Origin: Acaryochloris sp. IP29b_bin.176
Lineage (GTDB): Bacteria > Cyanobacteriota > Cyanobacteriia > Thermosynechococcales > Thermosynechococcaceae
NCBI GenBank assembly: GCA_028285315.1
Contig: JANQPU010000240.1
Span: 1-49,826 of the forward strand
DNA length: 49,826 nucleotides
Reading direction: 5' to 3'
A program made the position numbers and the translations under genes. Below, piece after piece: positions 26,674 through 36,345 of the stretch. The number at the start of each line of letters is the position of its first letter. Position 1 is the first letter of the stretch. Under the pieces are notes generated by a model that ran no database searches, was not told the origin of the DNA, and worked only from the letters and a program-made list of their open reading frames with translations.

Positions 26674-27789
26674 ATGTCCAATTCTCCTCATTCAATCTGC
26701 ATCGTTCTAGGGACGCGTCCAGAAGCCATCAAACTCGCACCAGTGATCCAAGCCTTTCGGTCTAATGCTCGATTTGCCACTCAAGTTTTACTGACGGGGC
26801 AACATAAAGAGATGGTCGACCAAGTCATGCAGATCTTCGATCTCGCAGCTGACCATAACTTAGACATCATGCAGGCCAAACAAACCCTTGCTGACATCAC
26901 TTGCCGAAGTTTACAGGGTTTACAGATACTTCTGCAGGATCTTCAGCCCCAAGCTGTCTTGGTGCAAGGAGACACAACTACTGCATTTGCCGCTGCCCTC
27001 ACTGCCTTTTATCAACAAATTCCTGTCGGTCATGTCGAAGCTGGATTACGCACCGACAATATTTACAACCCTTACCCAGAAGAAGCCAACCGTCGCCTGA
27101 TCTCCCAAATCACCCAACTTCACTTTGCACCCACCACCAAGGCCGTGGACAATTTGAAAACTTCGGGGGTCACGGGCACTATTCACCATACTGGAAATAC
27201 TGTCATTGACGCCTTGCTCACCGTTGCCGACAAACATCCATCTTGCAATATTCCTAACCTAGACTGGAGCCAATATCGGACAATCCTAGCAACCGTGCAT
27301 CGCCGCGAAAATTGGGGAGAACCCTTGCAAGATATTGCGCAGGGCTTTCTACAGATCTTAGATAAATTCTCAGATACAGCCTTAATATTACCGCTACATA
27401 GAAACCCTATTGTTAGGGATCCTTTGACAGCAATCTTGGGTCAACACCCAAGAGTTTTCTTGACAGAGCCTTTAGACTATACCGATTTAGTTGGTGCCAT
27501 TCAACGGTGTCATCTCTTACTCACAGACTCGGGAGGCTTACAAGAAGAAGCGCCTAGTCTAGGTAAGCCTGTTCTGGTGTTGAGAGAAACCACTGAAAGA
27601 CCCGAAGCCGTAACTGCCGGGACCGCAAAACTCATCGGCACTAGCACCGCAAAGATCCTGGCAGAGGCCAGCCTTCTCTTAGAAAATTCAGAGGCTTATA
27701 ACACGATGGCCAAGGCTATTAATCCCTTTGGAGATGGACATGCCTCCGAACGAATTGTCACAGCTGTTCAAAATTTTTTGCAGCTTTAA
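26674..27789 (+). CDS. wecB: UDP-N-acetylglucosamine 2-epimerase (non-hydrolysing)
   Basis: The enzyme interconverts UDP-GlcNAc and UDP-ManNAc for cell-surface polysaccharides. The 371-residue product has VLGTRPEAIKLAPVIQAF, VQGDTTTAFAAALTAFYQ, VGHVEAGLRTDNIYNPYPEE and the C-terminal LLTDSGGLQEEAPSLGKPVL. RETTERPEAVTAGTAKLIG completes the signature of the WecB/MnaA family. It is cytoplasmic. No glycan cluster surrounds it. The ATG at 26674 lacks an obvious binding site. Length is normal. Confidence 0.96.
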   Translation: MSNSPHSICIVLGTRPEAIKLAPVIQAFRSNARFATQVLLTGQHKEMVDQVMQIFDLAADHNLDIMQAKQTLADITCRSLQGLQILLQDLQPQAVLVQGDTTTAFAAALTAFYQQIPVGHVEAGLRTDNIYNPYPEEANRRLISQITQLHFAPTTKAVDNLKTSGVTGTIHHTGNTVIDALLTVADKHPSCNIPNLDWSQYRTILATVHRRENWGEPLQDIAQGFLQILDKFSDTALILPLHRNPIVRDPLTAILGQHPRVFLTEPLDYTDLVGAIQRCHLLLTDSGGLQEEAPSLGKPVLVLRETTERPEAVTAGTAKLIGTSTAKILAEASLLLENSEAYNTMAKAINPFGDGHASERIVTAVQNFLQL

Positions 27790-27959
27790 AACAGTGAATC
27801 CCTCCTCCTAATGTTTGTTCGGGATGCATGACATTATAGCCCCTCCTTACCCTAGAGAGATGACCACCTCAAATGCCATAATGACGTTGGTTGAGCAAAA
27901 GATTAGTCTAGACTGGATAAGAGTCTAACGCGCGAAACAAGTTAAGGAGACTTCATGTA

Positions 27960-28610
27960 ATGGCCGCTCAGACCCAAGCTCGTGATTTATTTCGTGCAGC
28001 TTATGAGAATCGCTATACCTGGGATAGTGATTTCCCCGGCTATATCGCTGATGTCGAGCTTAGACAAGCAGATGAGGTGCACACTGGTCAGATCCGAGTG
28101 ACCTCAGATCTAAAAGTCGAGATTATGGACATTGCAGATGAAACGATCCAAGAATCTCTTTACACCCAGATGCGAGATGTGATTACCCATCGGAAACATA
28201 CTCCCTTTGAAAAAGCCCATGGGTCTAGTACCTTTACCTTAGGAAAACTCGATCCATCTGGCTCTCAAGAGATCATTGTCGAAGGGGATGCGATGGGGTC
28301 TAATTATTGTGTTCGCGATAAGCAGATCTCGCTTGTCAGCCGGGTGATGGGTCGAATGGCGTTTGTCATTCATCATAAAAAAAGCTTAGAGACGGGAGCG
28401 GGCTATATTTCCTCGGACTATTCGGCTGTTTTCCGCAATCCAAAAACCAATGAGATCATTCGACAAATGGAGTTTGAAGATACCTATGAGCCGATAGGAC
28501 GTTATTACATCATGACTCGGCAATTGGTTCGAACCCATGAACAAGGTCAAACCACCCTCACCGATATTCAGTTCTCCAACGTCAAGCTCTTACAACCCGT
28601 TACGGTTTGA
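27960..28610 (+). CDS. DUF3386 family cyanobacterial protein
   Basis: The 216-residue product matches the DUF3386 type: a start like ARDLFRAAYENRYTWDSDFPGY, then HRKHTPFEKAHGSSTFTLG and a C-terminal TLTDIQFSNVKLL. The family is conserved in cyanobacteria and plastid-bearing lineages and has no assigned function. It is predicted to be soluble and beta-rich, with no signal peptide. The ATG at 27960 has AAGGAGA 12 nt upstream. It is monocistronic: about 170 bp upstream and 710 bp downstream hold no gene. Confidence 0.85.
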   Translation: MAAQTQARDLFRAAYENRYTWDSDFPGYIADVELRQADEVHTGQIRVTSDLKVEIMDIADETIQESLYTQMRDVITHRKHTPFEKAHGSSTFTLGKLDPSGSQEIIVEGDAMGSNYCVRDKQISLVSRVMGRMAFVIHHKKSLETGAGYISSDYSAVFRNPKTNEIIRQMEFEDTYEPIGRYYIMTRQLVRTHEQGQTTLTDIQFSNVKLLQPVTV

Positions 28611-29321
28611 GGATCTCCTTACATGGGTTGAGCCATAAACAATGACGTAACGTAGACGGTAAGCTTGGTCGTTTCTGCTGGTGTATTCCTAAACCTCAAT
28701 CCCCCATTTTTCCCACCCTGAACCAGTCTTGAGGGCAGAATTTTGGAACTGGGCCAGACTAATTACTGAGATTGAGCCATTGGAACTATCTGTCTGTAGA
28801 TCAGGCTCAATGGCAATCACTATCACTCCGCAATCCATAAGTGGGTAGGATATAATTTCCATCCTCGCTCTAACATTCGCACACTGAAGTTGAGAGAAGG
28901 GTTATGACCCAGCCAATATCTGGGAAATGACGAGATCGGCTTAGGCAATCGATATTGGGCATCATCCGAAACGACTGAAAACAGATGATTTTTCTGTAAC
29001 GATGCCATTAATCTATCTAGCTTTAAGAACAGTTATAACTCACAAAATCTCCGTAAAAGGTACTTTAGTATTTACGGATTGCAAGAGGATTACTTCATGG
29101 GTCAGAATTCATCACAGCAACGATCTATGAAAGCAAGTCTAGGAGTAAACTTTGTGCACCATCGCCAGCTTTGTAAATACAGCCGTCTAGTATCAAAACA
29201 TGATAAAATAAGCCATGTAATCAGGGGTAAATAGCTCAATTTTTTAATGATATTAATGGTAAGTCGTTATTGATAAAGCTATTTCTCGACTAGGCGTGTT
29301 TTTAGGAGTTTTTCAAACTAT
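28611..29321. promoter_or_regulatory. 710-bp gap upstream of gyrA
   Basis: No gene is supported; a 61-codon minus-strand frame (28823-29008) lacks a start signal. Two dyads are present: ATTGAGCC (28771-28778) with GGCTCAAT (28804-28811), and TCCGTAAA (29050-29057) with TTTACGGA (29071-29078). The second is a candidate operator. The gyrA promoter probably lies between 29080 and 29310, which is A/T-rich. Gyrase genes are often supercoiling-sensitive. Confidence 0.5.
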
Positions 29322-31937
29322 ATGACCTTCTCCTCTGATCCAATGCAGGAGCGGATTATTCTCACAGATCTACGGGATGAGATGTCGCGCTCCTATTTGG
29401 AATACGCCATGAGCGTCATTGTTGGTCGGGCCTTGCCAGATGCCAGAGATGGCCTCAAACCCGTCCATCGGCGAATCCTCTACGCCATGTATGAGTTAGG
29501 ACTTACCCCCGATCGCCCCTTCCGTAAATGTGCCCGTGTGGTCGGGGAAGTACTCGGTAAATACCATCCTCACGGCGATACGGCAGTTTACGACGCCTTG
29601 GTGCGAATGGCACAGGACTTTTCGATGCGTATGCCTCTCATTAACGGGCATGGCAACTTTGGGTCAATTGATAATGATCCGCCTGCAGCGATGCGATATA
29701 CGGAATGTCGCTTACAGGCCCTGAGCACGGATTCACTACTGCCGGATATTGAACAGGAAACGGTTGACTTTGGCGATAATTTTGATGGGTCACAGCAAGA
29801 GCCCCTCGTCTTGCCCGCTCGCATCCCGCAGCTACTGATCAATGGCTCATCGGGAATTGCGGTGGGGATGGCAACCAACATTCCGCCTCATAACTTGGGA
29901 GAAGTCGTCGATGGCCTAGTGGCCCTCATTCACAATCCTGAGGTTACCGACCTAGAGTTAATGAAATTAATTCCCGGTCCAGATTTCCCCACAGGAGGAC
30001 GGATTTTGGGAACAGCTGGCATTCGAGAAGCCTACACAACGGGTCGGGGCTCTATTACCATGCGCGGGGTCGCTGAAATTGAAACCCTGGAGCAATCAGG
30101 ACGACCTGATCGCGAAGCAATTATTATCACGGAGCTACCCTTCCAAACCAATAAAGCTGCTCTAATTGAGCGGATTGCGGAAAACGTTAATGACAAGCGC
30201 TTAGAAGGCATTTCTGATATTCGTGATGAGAGCGATCGCGACGGGATGCGGATCGTCATCGAACTCAAACGCGATGCCTATCCCCAGGTGGTTCTCAATA
30301 ATCTCTATAAACAAACCCCGATCCAAACTAATTTTGGAGCCAACATGTTGGCTTTAGTAGGGGGCGATCCCCAACTGTTGACCATTAAGCAATTCCTCAG
30401 CGTTTTTCTGGAATTTCGGGAAGAGTCCGTTTTACGCCGTACTCGCTACCAACTCCGCAAAGCCCAAGAGCGCGATCATCTGTTGCAAGGCTTGTTGATT
30501 GCTTTAGATAATCTAGATGCAGTCATTCAACTTATTCGACAGGCCGCCGATGCTGCTGTGGCTCGACAAGAACTGATGGGCGGGTATGGTTTATCTGAAA
30601 CTCAAGCCGATGCCATTTTACAAATGCAGCTCCGCCGCCTCACGGCTTTAGAAGCTGAAAAGATTGAGCGCGAACATCAAGACTTACAAGCACGAATCGC
30701 TGACCTAGAAGATATTCTGGCCCGCCGCGAACGGGTGCTAGAAATTATCGAAACGGAAGTCACGGAACTTAAAGCCAAATTTGCCAGTCCCCGTCGCACC
30801 TTAATTGAAGCCAATCTTGCCGATCTGGACGATATTGATTTAATCGCCAACGATCAAGCCGTGATTTTGGTGACGGAGCAGGGCTATGTGAAGCGGATGC
30901 CCGTTGATACCTTCAATGCTCAAAGCCGAGCCACGCGGGGTCGAGCCGGAGCCAAAATCAAAGAAGATGATGCCGTTGAGCATTTCTTTGGCTGCTGCGA
31001 CCATGACAGCGTATTATTTTTTAGCGATCGCGGTGTCGTCTACTGCCTGCGAGCCTATCAAATTCCCGTTAGCTCTCGTACGGCTAGGGGGGTGCCTTTA
31101 GTCCAACTCCTGCCGATTCCCCGAGAAGAAAAAATTACGTCTGTCATCCCCGTCAGTGAATTCAGCGAGGATGAATACCTGGTGATGATGACCGCTGGTG
31201 GCTTTATTAAGAAAACGGCCTTGTCGGCTTTCAGCAATATTCGGGCCAATGGCTTAATTGCCATCTCTTTGGAAGAAGGGGATTTGCTGCGTTGGGTGCG
31301 GTTGACCCGAGCAGAAGACAGTATTGTCATTGGCTCCCGCCGAGGCATGTCCATCCACTTCCGAGCGGATCATCAACAGCTCCGGCCTTTGGGGAGAGCG
31401 ACCCGAGGTGTGCGCGCCATGCGCTTGCGAGAAGGCGATGAATTTATTGGCATGGATATCTTGCCAAGCAGCGTCGTCGAAACCTTAGGAAATGCAACCG
31501 ATATAGAAGAGGATGATACGGATGATCCAGATGTTTTAGTCGAGGATGATGCTAATGAAGAAGAGTCCGAAACCGTCGAACAGCCCGGTCCTTGGGTGTT
31601 GGTGATCACCACTAATGGCTTTGGCAAACGCGTGCCTGTAGCTCAGTTTAGGCTCCAGAATCGGGCAGGTAAAGGCGTCACTGCCACTAAGTTCAAAAAG
31701 CTAAAAACGGCTGATCAGTTAGCCGCACTGCGAATCGTCAATGCTGAAGATGAGCTGATGTTGGTGACTAGTCGGGGTATTATTATTCGACAAGCCGTGA
31801 CGGATATTTCATCCCAGTCACGGGCAGCAACTGGAGTCAGAGTCCAGCGCTTGGATGAAGATGACTATATCGTTGCTGTAGCTTTGGTGCCCCCTGAAGA
31901 TCTTTCAGATGAGGAAGGTGAAACTGAACTAGAGTAG
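29322..31937 (+). CDS. gyrA: DNA gyrase subunit A
   Basis: GyrA cuts and rejoins DNA to introduce negative supercoils, with GyrB. The 871-residue product starts with the winged-helix and tower domain ([25 protein letters not shown]). It has [17 protein letters not shown] and the catalytic Tyr126 in AAMRYTE. The quinolone-resistance region reads [12 protein letters not shown], so Thr87 stands at the position of E. coli Ser83. The C-terminal beta-pinwheel begins near residue 510. Its first blade has QSRATRG in place of the usual GyrA box (QRRGGKG). An acidic insertion of about 30 residues ([15 protein letters not shown]) sits between blades. ATG 29322 follows AGGAG by 13 nt; the next gene is a broken macro-domain gene. 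Confidence 0.97.
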   Translation: MTFSSDPMQERIILTDLRDEMSRSYLEYAMSVIVGRALPDARDGLKPVHRRILYAMYELGLTPDRPFRKCARVVGEVLGKYHPHGDTAVYDALVRMAQDFSMRMPLINGHGNFGSIDNDPPAAMRYTECRLQALSTDSLLPDIEQETVDFGDNFDGSQQEPLVLPARIPQLLINGSSGIAVGMATNIPPHNLGEVVDGLVALIHNPEVTDLELMKLIPGPDFPTGGRILGTAGIREAYTTGRGSITMRGVAEIETLEQSGRPDREAIIITELPFQTNKAALIERIAENVNDKRLEGISDIRDESDRDGMRIVIELKRDAYPQVVLNNLYKQTPIQTNFGANMLALVGGDPQLLTIKQFLSVFLEFREESVLRRTRYQLRKAQERDHLLQGLLIALDNLDAVIQLIRQAADAAVARQELMGGYGLSETQADAILQMQLRRLTALEAEKIEREHQDLQARIADLEDILARRERVLEIIETEVTELKAKFASPRRTLIEANLADLDDIDLIANDQAVILVTEQGYVKRMPVDTFNAQSRATRGRAGAKIKEDDAVEHFFGCCDHDSVLFFSDRGVVYCLRAYQIPVSSRTARGVPLVQLLPIPREEKITSVIPVSEFSEDEYLVMMTAGGFIKKTALSAFSNIRANGLIAISLEEGDLLRWVRLTRAEDSIVIGSRRGMSIHFRADHQQLRPLGRATRGVRAMRLREGDEFIGMDILPSSVVETLGNATDIEEDDTDDPDVLVEDDANEEESETVEQPGPWVLVITTNGFGKRVPVAQFRLQNRAGKGVTATKFKKLKTADQLAALRIVNAEDELMLVTSRGIIIRQAVTDISSQSRAATGVRVQRLDEDDYIVAVALVPPEDLSDEEGETELE

Positions 31938-31947
31938 CCATCTTTTC

Positions 31948-32401
31948 ATGAATGGATCAATGCAGTCTACAGACTTGAAACTCATCCTTGTCGATCCCAT
32001 TCCCGAACTGTATGAGCAATGGCAGCTCAAATTTGAAGGGCAATCCAGGGTTGAAGTCGTCAATAGTCGTTTTGAGGATCTCCCCAACTACCCATCCCCA
32101 ACATCCATTCTTGGCACATACACCCACCATGCGGGTGCAGATGTCGATTGCCACCACCGATAACGTCTCCCAAGCCATGTGGGCAATGTTGTTAGCTATC
32201 TGGCATCACAATCAATCGCATCCTCAACCCATTCGCATTGTTGCCTGCCCAGGTTTAGGAACTGCTACGGGACAAGTTCCTTTTGAGCGGGCAGCCAAAC
32301 AGATGGCTCTGGCCTATAAAAATTTCTGGCATCCCCCAGACTCAATCAGCTGGCCCTATGCCATTACCCGCCAAAATGCAATTGGGGCTGGAGGCGATTA
32401 G
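31948..32401 (+). pseudogene. Broken macro-domain protein gene (internal deletion and frameshift)
   Basis: Two frames each carry half of a macro (ADP-ribose-binding) protein. The first (from 31948) reads LKLILVDPIPELYEQWQ to RVEVVNSRFEDLP, ending near 32085. The second (from about 32120, in another frame) reads TPTMRVQ, TDNVSQAMWAMLLAIWHHN and IRIVACPGLGTATGQVPFERAAKQMALAY. The middle part, which in intact relatives holds the substrate-binding loops (typically SPANSFG followed by GGID), is missing. The join needs both a deletion (about 60 codons, inferred) and a frame change. The gene starts 11 nt after gyrA, so it may have been co-transcribed. A functional short product is unlikely. Confidence 0.75.
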
Positions 32402-32419
32402 CTTAATTCGCAACCCGAT

Positions 32420-33808
32420 TTAATGAGCAATCATGCGTTTAACCAGATTCAATCCTTTAGGGGTGTAGGGCGCATAACGCCAATTTAAGTCTAGCCAGAA
32501 GGATCGTTTTAAAACACTTTTGTAATGGGAAAAAGTGTCGAAACTGGCTTTGCCGTGGTAACGACCCATACCGCTGCTGCCTACTCCCCCAAACGGCAGG
32601 GTAATTTGACTGAATTGCAATACCGTATCATTGATACAAGCGCCTCCCGAGGAAGTGGCGCTAAGCATTTGCTGTTGCTTTTGTTCATTCTTGGAGAAGA
32701 AGTACAGGGCCAACGGCCTGGGATGAGCATTCACTTGTGCGATCGCATCCTTGAGACCGTCATAGGTCAAGATCGGTAGGATGGGGCCAAAAATTTCGTC
32801 TTGCATAATGGGATCATCCCAAGTGATGCCATCCAAGAGCGTCGGTGCAATAAAGCGAGTCTCAGGGTCTGTTTGCCCCCCAAAAAGGGTTTGACCATTG
32901 TCTAGCAAAGCGGTCAGCCGTTGGAAATGGCGTTGGTGAATAATCCGGCCATAGTCGGGACTGGTTGCCGGATTCTCACCATAAAACTGGTGAATCGTTT
33001 GTTTGAGATGGGTTAAAAATTCTGCCTTAATGGTGCGCTCAATGAGCAAATAATCAGGAGCAACACAGGTTTGACCCGCATTGATAAATTTCCCCCAGGC
33101 AACTCGCTTGGCAGCATGTTCAATATGAATATCAGCATCGACGATACAAGGACTTTTGCCGCCAAGTTCTAGAGTGACGGGGGTTAAGTGTTCGGCTGCG
33201 GCTTTCATCACTGACCGACCAACGGCTGTTCCCCCGGTAAAGAGAATGTGATCAAACTTTTCTGCGAGTAAGCGTTTGCTGGTTTCGGCCTCACCTTCAA
33301 TAACGACAATATAGTTTTCAGGAAACGTCGTATTGATCAACTCGGCCACCACGTTCGAGGTGTGAGGGGCATGTTCTGAGGGTTTAAGAATGGCACAGTT
33401 TCCGGCTGCGATCGCACCCACTAAGGGAGAAATCATCAGTTGAAACGGATAATTCCAAGGCCCAATAATCAGAACAACGCCGAGGGGGTCAGGCTGTATC
33501 CACCCAGTTCCAGGAAAGACATCCACTCCAACCGCAACTTTTTGGGGTTTCATCCAGGTTTTTAACTGCCTAAGGGCCAACTTGATTTCTGACAAGGGTG
33601 CCAGTTCAAAATAGGCTTCAAAGGTGGGCCGCCCCAAATCTGCATAGACTGCATCTACAATGGCATCTTTGCGATCAAGAATGGCTTGCTTTAGCTTCTG
33701 CAGCTGGACCATGCGAAAGTCATAGGCTTTGGTCTGCTCAGTCGCAAAAAAGTCTCTTTGGGCAGCAATCCACTCTTGAATCAGGGATGTGGTGATTTGA
33801 GCGGCCAT
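32420..33808 (-). CDS. Aldehyde dehydrogenase (class 3-like)
   Basis: The 462-residue NAD(P)-dependent enzyme oxidises aldehydes to acids. The catalytic Cys is in GQTCVAPDYLL and the general base Glu in TLELGGKSPCIVD. The cofactor-loop motifs are GPWNYPFQLMISPLVGAIAAGNCAILKPSE and FTGGTAVGRSVM. The overall type is the short class 3 (fatty or apocarotenoid aldehyde) form. Synechocystis Slr0091 (SynAlh1), an apocarotenal dehydrogenase, is a likely relative, but that is from memory. The ATG at 33808 has a strong GGAGG 9 nt upstream; an in-frame TTG five codons earlier is less likely. A carotenoid oxygenase gene lies about 6 kb downstream, which makes a metabolic link possible. Confidence 0.93.
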   Translation of the reverse strand: MAAQITTSLIQEWIAAQRDFFATEQTKAYDFRMVQLQKLKQAILDRKDAIVDAVYADLGRPTFEAYFELAPLSEIKLALRQLKTWMKPQKVAVGVDVFPGTGWIQPDPLGVVLIIGPWNYPFQLMISPLVGAIAAGNCAILKPSEHAPHTSNVVAELINTTFPENYIVVIEGEAETSKRLLAEKFDHILFTGGTAVGRSVMKAAAEHLTPVTLELGGKSPCIVDADIHIEHAAKRVAWGKFINAGQTCVAPDYLLIERTIKAEFLTHLKQTIHQFYGENPATSPDYGRIIHQRHFQRLTALLDNGQTLFGGQTDPETRFIAPTLLDGITWDDPIMQDEIFGPILPILTYDGLKDAIAQVNAHPRPLALYFFSKNEQKQQQMLSATSSGGACINDTVLQFSQITLPFGGVGSSGMGRYHGKASFDTFSHYKSVLKRSFWLDLNWRYAPYTPKGLNLVKRMIAH

Positions 33809-33904
33809 CGTTCTTGCCTCCAAAGATGTTGGATAGAGTGAGGTCTCATTGTTTACCCATTACTAGAATATGCCAGAGCTAATCCTCTCAAGATAGGGCT
33901 TATT

Positions 33905-34237
33905 TTAGGCTGACCATACTGGTGTCTCGCCTTGACCCCAAAATCCATCAAATTTAGTGACGGTAATATCTCCGAGAACTCGGGTCTGGCAGGCCAGTCG
34001 AAGATCTCGTTGCGGATCATGAGGAGGTAAAGAACGACGGATGCGATCGCGCCGATTCACCTCCGACACTTCTCCCGTAATGGCCACAGCGCAAGTTCCA
34101 CAGGTGCCAATGCCATGACAGTTAATCAACCGAGCCTGACCATTGTAAAGATCCACTTGGTTCTCTAGCAAAACCTGGCGCAAATTAGCACCAACTGGGC
34201 AAGAAAACGTTTTCCCTTGAGCTGTAACTTGAGGCAT
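33905..34237 (-). CDS. 2Fe-2S ferredoxin (plant-type fold)
   Basis: The product is 110 residues from the ATG at 34237 (MPQVTAQGKTF). It has the cluster Cys motif CHGIGTCGTCAV (CxxxxCxxC), and the fourth Cys lies in RLACQTRV. The extended C-terminus RVLGDITVTKFDGFWG is longer than that of PetF ferredoxins. The basic run NRRDRIRRSLPPHD is unlike the acidic photosynthetic ferredoxins, so the partner is probably different. Longer in-frame starts (34270 and further) are possible but lack support. It is divergent from the PII-like gene. It acts in the cytoplasm or stroma-like compartment as an electron carrier; the redox partner is unknown. Confidence 0.88.
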   Translation of the reverse strand: MPQVTAQGKTFSCPVGANLRQVLLENQVDLYNGQARLINCHGIGTCGTCAVAITGEVSEVNRRDRIRRSLPPHDPQRDLRLACQTRVLGDITVTKFDGFWGQGETPVWSA

Positions 34238-34490
34238 AATCCTGTCATACACACCAACATCTCTATTCATAACTGTACTTAGCAAGTAACTTCTGTGTTC
34301 TCCGCTCAATAGCACTGATTCCAAAACGCCTTGAATCAGGAAGATGGAGAGCAGCAGTTCCTTGAATCCTATCCAGCTCTGATCCACCCCGGTTTTCAGA
34401 CACCCCCACCCAGTGGGGAATCTCATTCTCAGAGACAATTGATTTCATCTAACAGTCAACCTAAATTGATCACTTACTTGCAGAGTCCCT

Positions 34491-34787
34491 ATGTCTTCCA
34501 TCAACCAAGGTATTTTGGTCACGATCATTTGTGAAGCGGTATTACAACACCGGTTGATCCATTTGCTCGAAGCCTTAGGGGCTTCGGGGTATACCATCAT
34601 TCCAGCCCTAGGTGCTGGAACCCACGGGCAGCGGATGGGGGATTTAGCTGGGTTTAACACCAATATTCAAGTCAAAACAATTGTGACATCCGCGATCTCG
34701 GATCAATTACTAGAAGAGCTAAAACCCCTTCGTACCTCTCATGCGTTAATCGCATTTCGTCAACAAGTAGAGGGGTTGTTTGAATAG
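34491..34787 (+). CDS. PII-like regulatory protein
   Basis: The 98-residue product resembles the PII-like trimeric sensors such as SbtB: ILVTIICEAVLQHRLIHLLEALGASGYTIIPALGAG, followed by a loop-like GTHGQRMGDLAGFN and a beta strand IQVKTIVTSA. The signature GYTIxxAxGxG matches PII and PII-like proteins, whose T-loop binds ATP, ADP, AMP or cAMP and a partner. In SbtB the partner is the bicarbonate transporter SbtA; no transporter is next to this gene. The gene lies divergent to a ferredoxin gene (254 bp apart) and 73 nt before a hypothetical gene. Function is not established. Confidence 0.75.
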   Translation: MSSINQGILVTIICEAVLQHRLIHLLEALGASGYTIIPALGAGTHGQRMGDLAGFNTNIQVKTIVTSAISDQLLEELKPLRTSHALIAFRQQVEGLFE

Positions 34788-34860
34788 CTGATCTAGCAAA
34801 CCATAGAAAACTTAACTCTTTATCATTAAGGTGGGTTCAACTTTGAAGGATTGACACTAC

Positions 34861-35496
34861 GTGAGTACTGATTACTCTTGGCTCATATGCCTCCCTTCTA
34901 AGCGTGAAGAGAATATTTTGCAACCTTTGTTTGAGGAAGCCTTTAAATTAGCTATTCTGCCGCCTCAATCAAAAGTTATTCTCCAAAAATGGCAACAGAA
35001 TCCAGACACCTTTCTCTCAGACTGGAAGTCAGGAGCAAGCTGTGAAACCTACAACCAATTCGTCTCAGCCTTTGTGATAGACAGTATCCAAGCGTTATGG
35101 AATTCCCTGGCTACTCCAGACGGGAAAAATGGCTTCCAATTCAATCCTGACAACTGTATTGACATTCTCAGTATCAACAGATGTTCAATTGGCGCAATTC
35201 TTGCATATGGCTTAGGCCCTCAACTCTATTCTCAACTTCCAGGCTTTATGGGAAATATCTTTTTAACCCATGATGAGATACCTGCAAGCATCCAGACCGT
35301 CACTCGAACGTTTGAGGCCCTTGATCTGCCAACCTTATCTCAACGGCTGCAACAACTTTGCCCAAGTGACCGTACATACAGCCAAGCCTTAGACATATTC
35401 CAAGCTTTACCTAAAGAATTACAGAGAGCACAGGAAACACACAGAGGTTTTATGAAGATTGGCATGTTGATGTCTCAGGAAATAATAGGATGTTAA
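34861..35496 (+). CDS. Hypothetical protein (211 residues)
   Basis: The product is soluble and largely helical, with no signal peptide or membrane segment. It contains QPLFEEAFKLAILPPQSKVILQKWQQNP and SINRCSIGAILAYGLGPQLYSQLPGF. Neither matches a family I know. GTG start at 34861, with AAGGA about 10 nt upstream. It follows the PII-like gene by 73 nt and may share its transcript. It is convergent with the next region, which holds a frameshifted gene whose stop overlaps its last bases (35493-35496). Confidence 0.6.
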   Translation: MSTDYSWLICLPSKREENILQPLFEEAFKLAILPPQSKVILQKWQQNPDTFLSDWKSGASCETYNQFVSAFVIDSIQALWNSLATPDGKNGFQFNPDNCIDILSINRCSIGAILAYGLGPQLYSQLPGFMGNIFLTHDEIPASIQTVTRTFEALDLPTLSQRLQQLCPSDRTYSQALDIFQALPKELQRAQETHRGFMKIGMLMSQEIIGC

Positions 35497-36133
35497 TTTT
35501 CGGCACTTCCATACCGTGTCGAAAAGCACTTGGCTGATATGTCAGCAGCAATGACATAAGAATAATCAAACGTCAGTACCTGAAAGTCTTTTTTCTCCTC
35601 AACCCATCCTTTAGTACTTTCGTACCATTGCGATAAGGCAGAGACATACGAAGAGTAGTCTATCTCCATTTCATCCAGAATTGTTTGATAGTCCAAGATC
35701 AGGGTTTCTGGAGCTTGAGCAATGATATCACCACCTCTCAACAACTGATCTTTAGTGATACTGAAAGGTATCCAAGTCCTCACTCGCTCTTGATGGATGC
35801 AATACCAACGACCAAGCAGGCAGTTTACTTCAGCCTCTTCTAGAGGATTAGGAATCACCACAGACTTGATGGGTTGCTGATAACACCATAAAAGACAATG
35901 CTCTTGCAAAAGATGGATCTGTCGTGAATACACCAGTGAGATTGAACTTGTTTGAAATCCAAGCGCCAATACTCAGTCATTTCTACCCCAGGCTCTGACA
36001 AAATAGCCATTTGTAGTCTCAACGCCATGTTCAGATGCCCCTGCTCTTTTCTCTGTTTAACCGACAAGATCTCTATAAATCCCGTTTCGCAAAAGTCTTG
36101 CGTATTGATGGTGTCGAAAAAAGTCTCTAGCAT
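35493..36133 (-). pseudogene. Probable frameshifted hypothetical gene (two overlapping frames)
   Basis: Read on the minus strand, one frame starts at ATG 36133 (LETFFDTINTQDFCETGFIEIL) and runs to MTEYWRLDFKQV, ending at 35855. A second frame continues from about 35945 (TSSISLVYSRQIHLLQEHCLL) to the stop at 35493. Both have protein-like composition and together would make about 210 residues; they differ by a one-base shift. The break lies at about 35935-35960. The second frame has a possible TTG start at 35969. Family unknown. It could be a real inactivating mutation, a sequencing error, or two small genes. Confidence 0.5.
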
Positions 36134-36345
36134 TTCAACTCAAATTGCAGGTTCATCTTGACTTGCACGAGAAATTTCATTCAACCTGAAGGATAGACAT
36201 TTCCAAGGAATTAAAGTCTTCTCTAACTCACTGTTCCACTTTGTTGTTTGGAACTCTCCTTGAGCTCATAAAGCTTGTAACTTTAATATCAAATGCTTTG
36301 TAACAAGATTGCTCATCCATCTCACAAGATATAGGCTGCAACGAT

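Noticed and set aside
28526..28541. Sequence resembling a tRNA T-loop (GGTTCGAACCC)
   Set aside because: It lies inside the DUF3386 gene and no acceptor stem, D-arm or anticodon arm can be folded around it.
28823..29008. Minus-strand 61-codon frame upstream of gyrA
   Set aside because: No ribosome binding site, no recognised motif, and it lies in a promoter-rich gap. Composition alone is not enough to call it.
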